DNA of 64,000 nt from Syntrophaceae bacterium. Its GTDB lineage: Bacteria; Desulfobacterota; Syntrophia; Syntrophales; PHBD01. The stretch covers positions 334,936 to 398,935 of the forward strand of contig JABLXX010000001.1 of the NCBI GenBank assembly GCA_013177825.1, given 5' to 3'. This document shows, one piece after another, positions 1 through 12,653 of this stretch (positions within the stretch are counted from its first letter, which is position 1; each line of letters begins with the position of its first letter). The position numbers and the translations under genes were made by a program. Below the pieces are notes generated by a model. The model did not search any database. It had not been told where the DNA came from and saw only the letters and a program-made list of their open reading frames with translations.

Positions 1-1
1 G

Positions 2-244
2 ACGGGGCTCTTCGCCGAGAAGGCAGTCAACGCTGCGGGTGCGGACGGACTGTTCTTCGGTGGCGGGCAGCTCTGGCCGCAGCTGATCATGGTGGCGGTA
101 GCCCCGCTCTTTGCCGGCGTCATGACCTGGATCCTCTTCAAGGTAGTGGACGCCCTGATCGGCATGCGCGTTCCGGAAAAGGACGAGACCATCGGCCTCG
201 ACCTGACTCAGCAGAGCGAAGCGGCCTACACGGTTATTGAATAG
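2..244 (+). CDS. amt: Ammonium transporter Amt, C-terminal fragment
   Basis: This is the last 80 codons of an inner-membrane ammonium channel; the 5' part lies outside the window. One hydrophobic segment (LIMVAVAPLFAGVMTWILF) is followed by a short cytoplasmic tail ending SEAAYTVIE. In the Amt family the last transmembrane helix is followed by a cytoplasmic tail containing a D-E-x-x-G-L-D-x-x-x-H/Q-x-E pattern. Here DETIGLDLTQQSEAAY matches, with Gln in the place often held by His. A PII gene starts 15 bases downstream, the usual amt-glnK pairing, in which PII gates the channel. The identification rests on tail motif and neighbour, because most of the protein is missing. Confidence 0.9.
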   Translation, partial: TGLFAEKAVNAAGADGLFFGGGQLWPQLIMVAVAPLFAGVMTWILFKVVDALIGMRVPEKDETIGLDLTQQSEAAYTVIE

Positions 245-259
245 AAAGGAAGGTTTGGC

Positions 260-604
260 ATGAAATACATTGTAGCCATCATTCAGCCCCATAAACTGGA
301 TGAGGTCATGAAGGCCCTGGAAGATGTGCAGATCCCCCTTGTGACCGTCTCCACCGTGCTGGGCCGGGGCCGTCAGAAAGGCGTGACGGAAGTGTATCGC
401 GGAGCCGTCCGTGAGGCGGGCAGTCTCCTGAAGAAGGTGAAGCTGGAGATTGCCGTGAACGAGGACTTTGTCGAGCCTGCCGTCCGGGCCATCATCGAGA
501 GTGCACGGACCGGTGAAGTGGGGGACGGCAAGATCTTCATCCTGGACCTGGCCGAGACGCTCCGCATCCGAACGGGTGAGCGGGGCGGGGAGGCCATCGG
601 CTGA
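260..604 (+). CDS. glnK: PII nitrogen regulatory protein (GlnK/GlnB family)
   Basis: A 114-residue PII signal protein, the full usual length. It should bind ATP/ADP and 2-oxoglutarate and regulate the ammonium channel encoded just upstream. The T-loop start GRQKGVTEVYRGA and the C-terminal signatures TGEVGDGKIF and IRIRTGE are clear. Tyr46 is kept, but the position of the uridylylated Tyr51 of E. coli PII is Arg51 (YRGAVREAGS), so control by GlnD-type uridylylation looks unlikely. AAGGAAGG lies 8 to 15 bases before the ATG. It should be co-transcribed with amt. GlnK is preferred over GlnB because of the amt linkage. Confidence 0.95.
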   Translation: MKYIVAIIQPHKLDEVMKALEDVQIPLVTVSTVLGRGRQKGVTEVYRGAVREAGSLLKKVKLEIAVNEDFVEPAVRAIIESARTGEVGDGKIFILDLAETLRIRTGERGGEAIG

Positions 605-1028
605 CGGACGGCGCACCACAGACGCTGAGCGTTCCACCCGGCAAACCGCTTCTTCAATCCGCCGGGCAACCGCACGAACGGCACCAAAGGAGGGGTTCCC
701 GTATCCGCATCCCCGGGATCGGGTGCCTCTCTCTCCTCCATCTTTTTCCCCGTTGCTTCCTTTTTCCCGAATGTTATCCTTTCCGAATTGACACCCCGGG
801 GCCGTTCGGATAAGACGGCCGTCTGGAGGGAAATTCCATCGTCAATAAGACCGGGTGAAGTGACGCAAAGCAGGCTCTTTGCACACGCTATGGTATGCCC
901 TTCCGGCTGGACCATTGGAAGGAAGGCCGTTCCCGGGGGCGGGCCGTTCGACGGCTTCGGGGAACCCGCGCCGGTCCGCTGCGAGAACATGGAATAACGA
1001 ACGGATAGAAAGAGGAGGGAAACAATCC
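605..1028. other. Intergenic region with hairpins and a weak promoter candidate
   Basis: A 424-base gap between the PII gene and the acyltransferase. No convincing coding sequence is visible. It holds small inverted repeats, such as ACGCTGAGCGT near 624 and GGCCGT/ACGGCC around 800-820, plus a longer GTTCCC...GGGGAAC pairing near 928-964. A -35-like TTGACA at 788-793 is followed after 17 bases by TAAGAC (811-816), a poor -10, so a promoter there for the acyltransferase is only a candidate. Confidence 0.4.
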
Positions 1029-1754
1029 ATGGAGTTGCAACCCCATGCCGCAACGGAGGCCGATGCCGCCGCATTCCCTGTGCCGGAGCCCTCACGGGAG
1101 GCGACCAATTCGTCCGCGAAGGAGCAGGACATGCCGAGAACCATGTTCGATACGCCCGTCGTGAAGCAGGTGTTCTATTTCCTGTCTCTCTTCCTGCTCA
1201 GGGCAGCGGGCTGGAAGAAAGAAGGGGACCGGCCGGAAATACCGAAATACGTGGTCATAGCGGCCCCCCACACGTCCAACTGGGACTTCCCCCTGACTCT
1301 GATGCTCGCCTTCGCCTTCCGCCTGAAGGTTTACTGGATGGGCAAGCACACCCTGTTCCGGGGGATCATGGGTCCGATCTGCCGCTGGCTCGGGGGGATC
1401 GAGGTGGACCGGACACGCTCGACCAACCTGGTGGCCCAGTCCATTGAACGGTTCCGGATCTCGGAGACGATGGCCATGATCATTCCTCCCGAGGGGACCC
1501 GGAAAAAAGTCCGCTACTGGAAGACGGGATTCTATCACATCGCCCACGGCGCAGGCGTGCCCATCGTCCTGGGGTTCATGGATTATCGCCGCAAGGTCGG
1601 AGGACTGGGGCCCCTGTTTCATCCCACGGGGAACATCGACCGGGACATGGCGGAGATCCAGAAATACTACGAGGGCGTAACGGGCAGGAAACCCGACCAG
1701 TGGAATCACGAGAGCATCACCGCGGGAGCGGACCGGAGCGGTCCGGCAACATGA
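1029..1754 (+). CDS. PlsC-like lysophospholipid acyltransferase
   Basis: A 241-residue acyltransferase of the PlsC/LPLAT superfamily, which moves acyl groups onto glycerolipid acceptors at the inner membrane. It shows the catalytic HxxxxD motif in APHTSNWDFP (about residues 81-90) and the substrate-binding motif PPEGTRKK. The first 40 residues are polar and poorly conserved in type. I chose the ATG at 1029 because AGAGGAGGG stands 8 bases upstream; an in-frame start at 879 has no comparable site and would add unlikely sequence. It stands alone on the plus strand. The specific acceptor cannot be read from sequence; the short length suggests a minor or specialised acyltransferase rather than the main PlsC. 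Confidence 0.8.
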   Translation: MELQPHAATEADAAAFPVPEPSREATNSSAKEQDMPRTMFDTPVVKQVFYFLSLFLLRAAGWKKEGDRPEIPKYVVIAAPHTSNWDFPLTLMLAFAFRLKVYWMGKHTLFRGIMGPICRWLGGIEVDRTRSTNLVAQSIERFRISETMAMIIPPEGTRKKVRYWKTGFYHIAHGAGVPIVLGFMDYRRKVGGLGPLFHPTGNIDRDMAEIQKYYEGVTGRKPDQWNHESITAGADRSGPAT

Positions 1755-1844
1755 TGTTGCGCCCGCGGCGGGCGGCTCGTTCCGGGAGACCGTGAGAGGG
1801 CACGTTGCGGCCGTTTCCCGCCCGGCTCAGCCGCAAGCCGGCGG

Positions 1845-4739
1845 TCAGCCGCTGAAAAATGCGCAGCGGTTCCTTCCCGCCCGCTTGGCCTTGTACATGG
1901 CCACGTCGGCGTTCCGGAGCAGCATGTTCATGTCGGTGCCGTGGGAGGGATAAAGGGCCGCACCGATGCTGGTGGTGACCTCCAGGACGTGGTTTCCGCA
2001 GATGAAGGGCTCCCGGATGGCCTCCACGGCCTTCTGGCAGATCCAAAGGGTATCTTCGTCGCCCCGCACTTCCGGCAGCAGGATGACGAACTCGTCGCCG
2101 CCGAAGCGGGCCACCGTGTCCACCCTCCGGAAGAGACCCTTCAGGCGCGAGCCGACAGCGATCAGGAGTTCGTCGCCGACGGAATGCCCGAGCGTATCGT
2201 TGATGTCCTTGAAGCGGTCGAGGTCCATCATCAGGACGGCAAGGACTCCTTCCTCCCGCTCGGCCCGGGCGAGGGCCATCTCCAGGCGGTCCGTGAACAG
2301 CTTTCGATTCGGCAGTCCCGTCAGGGGATCGTGGTACGCCATTTCCCGGATGGCCTCCTCGGCCCGCTTGCGGTCCGTCGTATCCCGGGCTACTCCCCGG
2401 AAACCCGTCGGGTTCCCTTCGCCGTCCCGGATCAGGGAGGCCGACATCTCCAGCGTCCTCAAGTCGCCGTCCTTGCGGACGATCTCGCTCTCGAAGCGGC
2501 TCACGGGGGCGCCCGTCCGGAGGATGCCGTCGAAGATCCGGTAGGCCTTGCGTACGTTCTCTTCGTCCGCGAATTTCCGGTAGTTCAAGCCGGGCATTTC
2601 TTCCGGCTCGAAACCCATGATTTTCCGCATGGACTCGTTGAAAAAGACAAAGTTCCCGGCCAGATCCACTTCGAAGTAGCCGTCCTCGATGTTTTCGATA
2701 ATGGTCCGATACCGCTCCTCGCTCTGCTGCTGGATCTCCTCCATCCGTTTGCGCTCGCTGATGTCGCGGATGGATTCGATGGCGCCGATGATCCGGCCGT
2801 CCCGGTCATGGAGGGGCGAGGCCTTCAGGAAGATATGGGCGCCCCGGCCGCCGTACAGGGTGGGAGAGAAGACTTCCGCGGTGATGGCGTTTCCGTCTCT
2901 GCGGACGTGGGAGTAGAGGGCCTCAAGCTCGGTGTTGTCCTCCCAGACCAGATCCATCAGCAGGGGGCGGCGCTCGCCGTAGAACGGAATCGTATAGGCA
3001 TAATCCCCCCGGCCGATCATTTCCGAGGCCGGAATCCCCGTCATTTCCTCAATGGCCCGGTTCCAGACGATGACCTTTCTGTCCGTGTCGATGGCCAGTG
3101 TTGCATCGGGCAGGAAACTGATAATGTCGGCCAGCCGCTGCTGTGATTCCCGGAGGGCGTCCTCCGCCTGCCGGCGGGCATGGATGTTTTCCATGATTCC
3201 TTCGTAGCAGAGAATCCGTCCGAAAGGATCCCGAACGCAATTCGCATTCATGGACACCCAGAACACATCCCCGTCTATCCTGCGGATCCGGAACTCGAAG
3301 TTTCGGACAACGCCTTCCCGCTCCAGGTTTTCCTTGAAATGCTCCCGGTCCAGCGGATCCATATAGACCTGGGTGGCGATGTTCGTTACGTCATGGACCA
3401 TTTCTTCCGGCGTTTCATAACCGCACATCCTGGCCAGCGCCGGGTTCACCTGAAGGTAGCGCCCGTCGGGCGTGCTCTGGAAGATCCCTTCGGCTGCATG
3501 TTCAAAAATGTGCCGGTAATTTTCCTCGGAGATGCGCAGGCTCTCCTCGATCCGCCTGCGCTCCGTGACGTCCCGGGAAATGCCGCAGATTCCCGCTACG
3601 CTTCCCTCTTCGTCCCGGATGGGGGTCTTGATGACATGGAAGGTGATGCAGGTTTCCTGGATGCGGTGCGTCAGCTCGTATTCAACGCATTCTCCCGCCA
3701 GCACCCGGGTGTCCGTCTCTTCGATGGTATGAATCGTATCGCCCGGATTGTCGAAGATGTCGATGTCCTGGTCCTTTTTGCCGAGAAATCGTACGTCTTC
3801 GATCCCGAATCGCTTCCGGAAAAACGCATTCACCAGGGCGTACCGCCGATCAGCATCCTTGATGAAGACAAAATCCTCGATGGAATCGAAGAGGGCCCGC
3901 AGACGTCCTTCGCTCTCCCGCAGGGCCTCCTCCGCCATGCGGCGCCCCGTGATGTCGCTGAGGAAATTCAGAGTCGCCGGCTCTCCCTCCCAGTCGATCC
4001 GGACGCCGTTGAGCTCCACCCACTTTACGGTGCCTGACTTGGTGATGATCCGGAAGGGGTAGGTGTAGGACGCGGGGACCTCCCCGGTCAGGCGCTGAAG
4101 GTGCCGTTCGACGACCATCCCCTGGTCGTCCGGATGGATGAATTCCAGGAAGGATCGGGACAGAAACTCTTCTCTCGAGTAACCTGCAATTTCCGTCGAT
4201 TTTGGATTGATGTAGAGGATCTGGCCGTGCCGGGCCACGAAAATGGCCTCGTTGGCGTTTTCTGCCAGGTTGCGGTACTTTTCTTCCGATGCCTGCAGGG
4301 CCTCCTCTGTCCTCCAGCGTTCGGTGATATCGACGAGATAGACCTGAACGGCGGGTCTGCCCTGGTAGACGGTTGTGTTGGAGAAGGCCTCTACCGGCAG
4401 AACGCCTCCGTCCGGACGAACGATCCGGAACCGGTGGGGCGAGGATAGGGGCTTCCCCTGGAACCGGCCGGTCAAGCGTTCCCAGGCAATGGTGCGGTCC
4501 TCCGGATGCAGGATTCCGTCCATGTCGGATCGGGAAAGCGCCAGGAGTTCCTCTCCGGTTCTCCCTGTCATTTCTTCCAGGGCGGGATTGACAACGACGA
4601 ACCGGTCGTCCTGATAGACCAGGATGCCGAGAGGGGATTGTTCGAGGAAAGGGGCGTCGTCTGTCGATGCGGCGAGTTGCCGGCGGAGGGCGTTCAGTTC
4701 TTCCAGGAGCTGCATCCTGGTTTTACGTTCGTCCTTCAT
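1845..4739 (-). CDS. Multi-PAS diguanylate cyclase
   Basis: A 964-residue predicted cytoplasmic sensor that makes cyclic di-GMP. After a short coiled start come six PAS domains, roughly residues 28-140, 148-265, 277-390, 405-520, 530-655 and 665-785, several ending in the PAC-type phrase DITERR or DITGRR. The C-terminal GGDEF domain (about 795-960) has the intact active-site motif RFGGDEFVILLPE and a product-inhibition I-site (RRVD, five residues before GGDEF). There is no EAL domain, no transmembrane segment and no receiver domain, so the signal must be intracellular. GGGAGGT lies just before the ATG at 4739. It appears monocistronic. The ligand or cofactor of the PAS domains is unknown. Confidence 0.93.
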   Translation of the reverse strand: MKDERKTRMQLLEELNALRRQLAASTDDAPFLEQSPLGILVYQDDRFVVVNPALEEMTGRTGEELLALSRSDMDGILHPEDRTIAWERLTGRFQGKPLSSPHRFRIVRPDGGVLPVEAFSNTTVYQGRPAVQVYLVDITERWRTEEALQASEEKYRNLAENANEAIFVARHGQILYINPKSTEIAGYSREEFLSRSFLEFIHPDDQGMVVERHLQRLTGEVPASYTYPFRIITKSGTVKWVELNGVRIDWEGEPATLNFLSDITGRRMAEEALRESEGRLRALFDSIEDFVFIKDADRRYALVNAFFRKRFGIEDVRFLGKKDQDIDIFDNPGDTIHTIEETDTRVLAGECVEYELTHRIQETCITFHVIKTPIRDEEGSVAGICGISRDVTERRRIEESLRISEENYRHIFEHAAEGIFQSTPDGRYLQVNPALARMCGYETPEEMVHDVTNIATQVYMDPLDREHFKENLEREGVVRNFEFRIRRIDGDVFWVSMNANCVRDPFGRILCYEGIMENIHARRQAEDALRESQQRLADIISFLPDATLAIDTDRKVIVWNRAIEEMTGIPASEMIGRGDYAYTIPFYGERRPLLMDLVWEDNTELEALYSHVRRDGNAITAEVFSPTLYGGRGAHIFLKASPLHDRDGRIIGAIESIRDISERKRMEEIQQQSEERYRTIIENIEDGYFEVDLAGNFVFFNESMRKIMGFEPEEMPGLNYRKFADEENVRKAYRIFDGILRTGAPVSRFESEIVRKDGDLRTLEMSASLIRDGEGNPTGFRGVARDTTDRKRAEEAIREMAYHDPLTGLPNRKLFTDRLEMALARAEREEGVLAVLMMDLDRFKDINDTLGHSVGDELLIAVGSRLKGLFRRVDTVARFGGDEFVILLPEVRGDEDTLWICQKAVEAIREPFICGNHVLEVTTSIGAALYPSHGTDMNMLLRNADVAMYKAKRAGRNRCAFFSG

Positions 4740-4903
4740 GGGACCTCCCGATCCGCGTGACTTCTTGCATGGATTGTCGGAAACGCTTTGCGGGGTCGGT
4801 GGGATCGAGGCTGGAAGGAAGGTCCCGGTCCCGGCGGACGGATCGCAATGAACGGGTATTCGGCCTCTATCCCAACTGGATGCAGTGTATTTATAGTGAT
4901 TTC

Positions 4904-4930
4904 TTAATATGTTTTGCTCTGAATGGTCAA
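4904..4930 (-). promoter_or_regulatory. Candidate promoter of the diguanylate cyclase gene
   Basis: On the minus strand TTGACC (4930-4925) is followed after a short 15-base spacer by TATTAA (4909-4904), inside the AT-rich part of the 262-base gap after purF. The spacer is shorter than optimal, so this is only the best-looking candidate. A further TATAAA-like run lies just downstream. Confidence 0.25.
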
Positions 4931-5001
4931 GGGGAATCGGAGAATTACGACCGCGCCCATGCGGTGCGCTGTGCGTCTCCCTGATGTCGGGCTGTGGAAT
5001 C

Positions 5002-6444
5002 CTATGGAATGAGGGTCAGCTGAATCGGATCCGGCGTCTCCAGGCAGTACTTGCCAAAGGTCTCGGGAGGGGTGACAGGGTAGTCCCCGGTATAGCAGGC
5101 AAGGCAGAAGCCGTCGGCCTCCATGCCCGTGGCTGCGACCATGCCCTCCACGGAGAGGTAGTGGACGGAATCGAGGCCCACGAAGCGGGCGATCTCTTCC
5201 ATCTCGGCCATTTCGGCGGCCAGAAGCTCCCCTTTTGAAGAGAAATCGATGCCGTACGGGCAGGGATGCCGGGTCGGCGGGCAGCTGACGGCCATGTGGA
5301 CCTCCAGCGCGCCGTTGTCCCGCAGGTTCCGGACCCGGTTGCGGCTGGTCGTGCCCCGGATGATGGAGTCCTCGACGATCAGGACGCGCTGTCCCGCGAT
5401 GAGCGGACGCACGGGGTTGAGTTTCACCCGTACGCCGAAGTCCCGGACCGTCTGGGTCGGCTGGATGAAGGTCCGGCCGACGTAGTGGTTGCGGATCATG
5501 CCCATCTCGAAGGGAATGCCGCTCCCTTCCGCGTAGCCCAGGGCCGCATAATTCCCCGAGTCCGGAAAGGGCATCACGAAATCCACGTCGGGCTGGTACT
5601 CCAGGGCCATCTGCCGGCCCAGGCGCTTGCGGCACAGATAGACGTTCTGGCCGAAGACCTGGCTGTCGGGGCGGGCGAAGTAGATCAGTTCGAAGATGCA
5701 GCGGGCCTGCCGGAGTTGTGGAAAGGGCATGATGCTGCGGGGGCCGTGTTCGTCGATGATGAGGATTTCCCCCGGGCGGATGTCCCGTACATACTGGGCT
5801 CCCACGAGGTCGAACGCGCATGTCTCCGAAGCGACGACCCAGCCGTCGCCGAGGCGGCCGAGGCACAGGGGGCGGAATCCCCGGGGGTCGCGGGCGGCGA
5901 TGACCATGTTCCGGGTCAGCATCACCAGGCTGTAGGCGCCTTCAACCCGCGACAGGGCGTGGGAAAGGGCCGCCTCGATTCCATCCCGGATGTGCCGGGC
6001 CATCAGGTGGACAATGATCTCCGTGTCCATGGTGGACTGGAAGATGGACCCCTGCATCTCGAGCTCGTGGCGGACGGCCTGGGCGTTCGTGAGGTTCCCG
6101 TTGTGGCCGATGGCGTAATACTCTTCCCCGTGGTGCACGAGAAAAGGCTGGGCGTTCGAGAGGGTCGACGAGCCGGTGGTTGAGTAGCGGACGTGCCCGA
6201 TGGCCAGGGACCCCGCCAGTTTCGCCAGGGTTCCCTCGTGGAAGACTTCGGAAACCAGCCCCATGCCCTTGTGTCCCCAGACCCGGCAGCCGTCGGCCAC
6301 CTTGATGCCGGCGCTTTCCTGACCCCGGTGCTGGAGGGCGAAGAGCCCGAAATAGGTGACCCGCGCTGCCTCCCGGTGTCCGTAGACGGCGAACACACCG
6401 CACTCTTCCCGGGGTTTCCCTTCGTGCCGGTCCGGCTGTCCCAT
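5002..6444 (-). CDS. purF: Amidophosphoribosyltransferase (first copy)
   Basis: A 480-residue PurF that makes 5-phosphoribosylamine from PRPP and glutamine, the first step of purine synthesis. The N-terminal nucleophile glutaminase has Cys15 (EECGVFAVYG) after a 14-residue propeptide, plus LQHRGQESAG. The PRPP loop reads IVEDSIIRGTTS. Cysteines in RCIFELIYFARPDS, CPPTRHPC and FCLACYTGDYP match the Fe-S-containing Bacillus-type enzyme. The ATG at 6444 was chosen because it gives a normal propeptide and has GGAAA upstream; longer in-frame extensions would run into carB. It follows carB by 16 bases and is the last gene of the carA-guaA-carB-purF operon. A divergent second copy lies at 28779-30161. 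Confidence 0.96.
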   Translation of the reverse strand: MGQPDRHEGKPREECGVFAVYGHREAARVTYFGLFALQHRGQESAGIKVADGCRVWGHKGMGLVSEVFHEGTLAKLAGSLAIGHVRYSTTGSSTLSNAQPFLVHHGEEYYAIGHNGNLTNAQAVRHELEMQGSIFQSTMDTEIIVHLMARHIRDGIEAALSHALSRVEGAYSLVMLTRNMVIAARDPRGFRPLCLGRLGDGWVVASETCAFDLVGAQYVRDIRPGEILIIDEHGPRSIMPFPQLRQARCIFELIYFARPDSQVFGQNVYLCRKRLGRQMALEYQPDVDFVMPFPDSGNYAALGYAEGSGIPFEMGMIRNHYVGRTFIQPTQTVRDFGVRVKLNPVRPLIAGQRVLIVEDSIIRGTTSRNRVRNLRDNGALEVHMAVSCPPTRHPCPYGIDFSSKGELLAAEMAEMEEIARFVGLDSVHYLSVEGMVAATGMEADGFCLACYTGDYPVTPPETFGKYCLETPDPIQLTLIP

Positions 6445-6460
6445 CCTGTTTCCTTTCACG

Positions 6461-9700
<3,240 letters not shown>

Positions 9701-9702
9701 GG

Positions 9703-11228
9703 TTACTCCCACTCGATGGTGCTGGGCGGCTTGGAGCTGATGTCGTAGACCACCCGGTTGACACCCCGGACTTCGTTGATGATTCGGTTGGAGACCTTTC
9801 CCAGGAGATCGTGGGGCAGGCGCGCCCAGTCGGCCGTCATGGCGTCGTCGCTGGTGACGGCCCGGAGGGCGAGGATGTTCTCGTAGGTCCGCTGGTCCCC
9901 CATGATGCCGACGCTCTTGACGGGCAGGAGAACCGTGAAGGACTGCCAGAGTTTGCGGTACATGCCGGCCGCCCGGATCTCCTCGAGGAAGATCACGTCA
10001 CACTTGCGCAGGACGGACAGGCGGCGCTCCGTCACCTCGCCGATGATGCGGATGGCCAGGCCCGGGCCCGGGAATGGCTGCCGCCAGATCATCTCCTCCG
10101 GGAGGCCCAGTTCCTTCCCCAGGAGACGCACCTCGTCCTTGAAGAGGTGCTTCAGGGGCTCCACGAGCCGGAGCTTCATCCGCTTCGGGAGCCCGCCCAC
10201 GTTGTGGTGGGATTTGATGACCGCGCTGGGGCCGCCGAAGACCGATCGCGATTCGATCAGGTCCGGGTAGAGAGTACCTTGGGCGAGGAACTCGGCGCCC
10301 TTGATCTTGACCGCTTCCCGGTTGAAGACGTCGATGAAGGTGCGGCCGATGATTTTCCTTTTCCGCTCCGGGTCTTCTACCCCTTTGAGCTTCTTCAGGA
10401 ATTCCCTTCCCGCCCGGACGAAGCGGAGTTTCACGCGGTAGTGGCTCCGGAAGACTTCCTGGACCCTTTCTGCCTCCCCGTGCCGGAGAACGCCGTTGTC
10501 CACGAAGACGCAGGTGAGCTGTTCGCCGATGGCCTGGTGCAGGAGGATCGCGGCCACCGACGAGTCCACGCCGCCGCTCAGTCCCAGGATGACCTTCCGG
10601 TCTCCGACCTCCTCCCGGATCTCCGCGATGGTGTCCCGGGCGAAGTTTTTCATGGTCCAGGAGCGCTTGCAGCGGCAGACTTCGAAGAGGAAATTGCCCA
10701 GCATCCGCTTGCCTTCCGGGGTGTGGACGACCTCGGGGTGGAACTGGAGGCCGTAGAGGCGCCGTTTCGGGTCCTCCGCCGCGGCCACCCGGGTGCTGGG
10801 TGTTGTGGCGGTGATGCGGAAGCCCTTCGGGAGCCGGCCGATGGAATCGCCGTGGCTCATCCAGCAGCGGGAATCCTGATGAACGCCCGCGAAGATTCCT
10901 TCCGGTTTCAGGATGCGAAGCTCGGCAAATCCGTACTCCCGCTTGTTCGCCGGGATGACCTCGCCTCCGAGAGCGTCCGCCATGAAGTGAAGGCCGTAGC
11001 AGATGCCCAGGACGGGAATTCCCAACTTGAAAATCCCCGGGTCCGCCTTGGGGCTGCCTGACTCGTAGATGCTGGCGGGGCCCCCCGAAAGGATGATCCC
11101 CTCGGGATTCAGGGCCCGGATCTTTTCCAGCGGAAGGTCCGGCGGCTCGATCTGGCAGTAGACATGGTGTTCCCGGACGCGCCGGGCGATGAGCTGGTTA
11201 TACTGGGATCCGAAATCGACGATGAGGA

Positions 11229-11232
<4 letters not shown>
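9703..11232 (-). CDS. guaA: GMP synthase (glutamine-hydrolysing)
   Basis: A 509-residue full-length GMP synthase, converting XMP to GMP with glutamine and ATP. The N-terminal class I amidotransferase has [11 protein letters not shown], the nucleophile in GICYGLHF and the His/Glu pair in [10 protein letters not shown]. The ATP-pyrophosphatase domain has the PP-loop [13 protein letters not shown]. The C-terminal dimerisation part includes [14 protein letters not shown] and ends STIEWE. Its ATG overlaps the carA stop in ATGA. Placing a guanine nucleotide gene between carA and carB is unusual, but all three products depend on glutamine nitrogen. Confidence 0.97.
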
Positions 11233-12374
<1,142 letters not shown>

Positions 12375-12407
12375 AAAAACACCTCAACTTCTGAAAGAAT
12401 CGCCTCC

Positions 12408-12432
12408 GGGGGCAGATTTGAAATCTGTCACC
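12408..12432. repeat. Short palindrome, degenerate member of the GATTTGAAATC family
   Basis: GGGGGCAGATTT (12408-12419) is mirrored around a single G by AAATCTGTCACCC, with two mismatches in the distal arm. The same core recurs almost perfectly at 63543-63575, and a sister form at 39388 and 39862. It lies in the carA leader, 34 bases before the ATG, so it could be a transcript hairpin as well as a dispersed repeat. Confidence 0.55.
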
Positions 12433-12600
12433 CGCACTGCTGACTGCCGGCCGTGAGAAACCAGGAAGGCGGGAAGGCGAAAGCACAAACGGTGCCCTTC
12501 GCATTTCCCGCCCCTCATACGGGATCCGGGGTGAATGGTCCACCTTCCGGATTCCGTAGGCGTCCTTATCTCATCTTGCCTGCCAGTGCAACGCGCAACT

Positions 12601-12651
12601 GGGGACAGGTTTACGGAACAGGGGGACGGGTTGAAACCTGTCCCCCTGTTC
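12601..12651 (-). terminator. Strong hairpin after glutamine synthetase, with alternative pairing
   Basis: Immediately past the glutamine synthetase stop, arms 12616-12632 and 12635-12651 pair over 17 bases with one G/T-type mismatch (GAACAGGGGGACGGGTT against AACCTGTCCCCCTGTTC). A second upstream arm GGGGACAGGTTT (12601-12612) is perfectly complementary to AAACCTGTCCCC (12634-12645), so two mutually exclusive hairpins are possible. There is no U-tract. Its position fits a terminator or 3' protective structure; the sequence style also resembles dispersed REP elements. Confidence 0.6.
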
Positions 12652-12653
12652 GA

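Noticed and set aside
1941-3146. A 401-codon plus-strand frame opposite the diguanylate cyclase
   Set aside because: No motif and antisense to clearly conserved PAS/GGDEF coding sequence.
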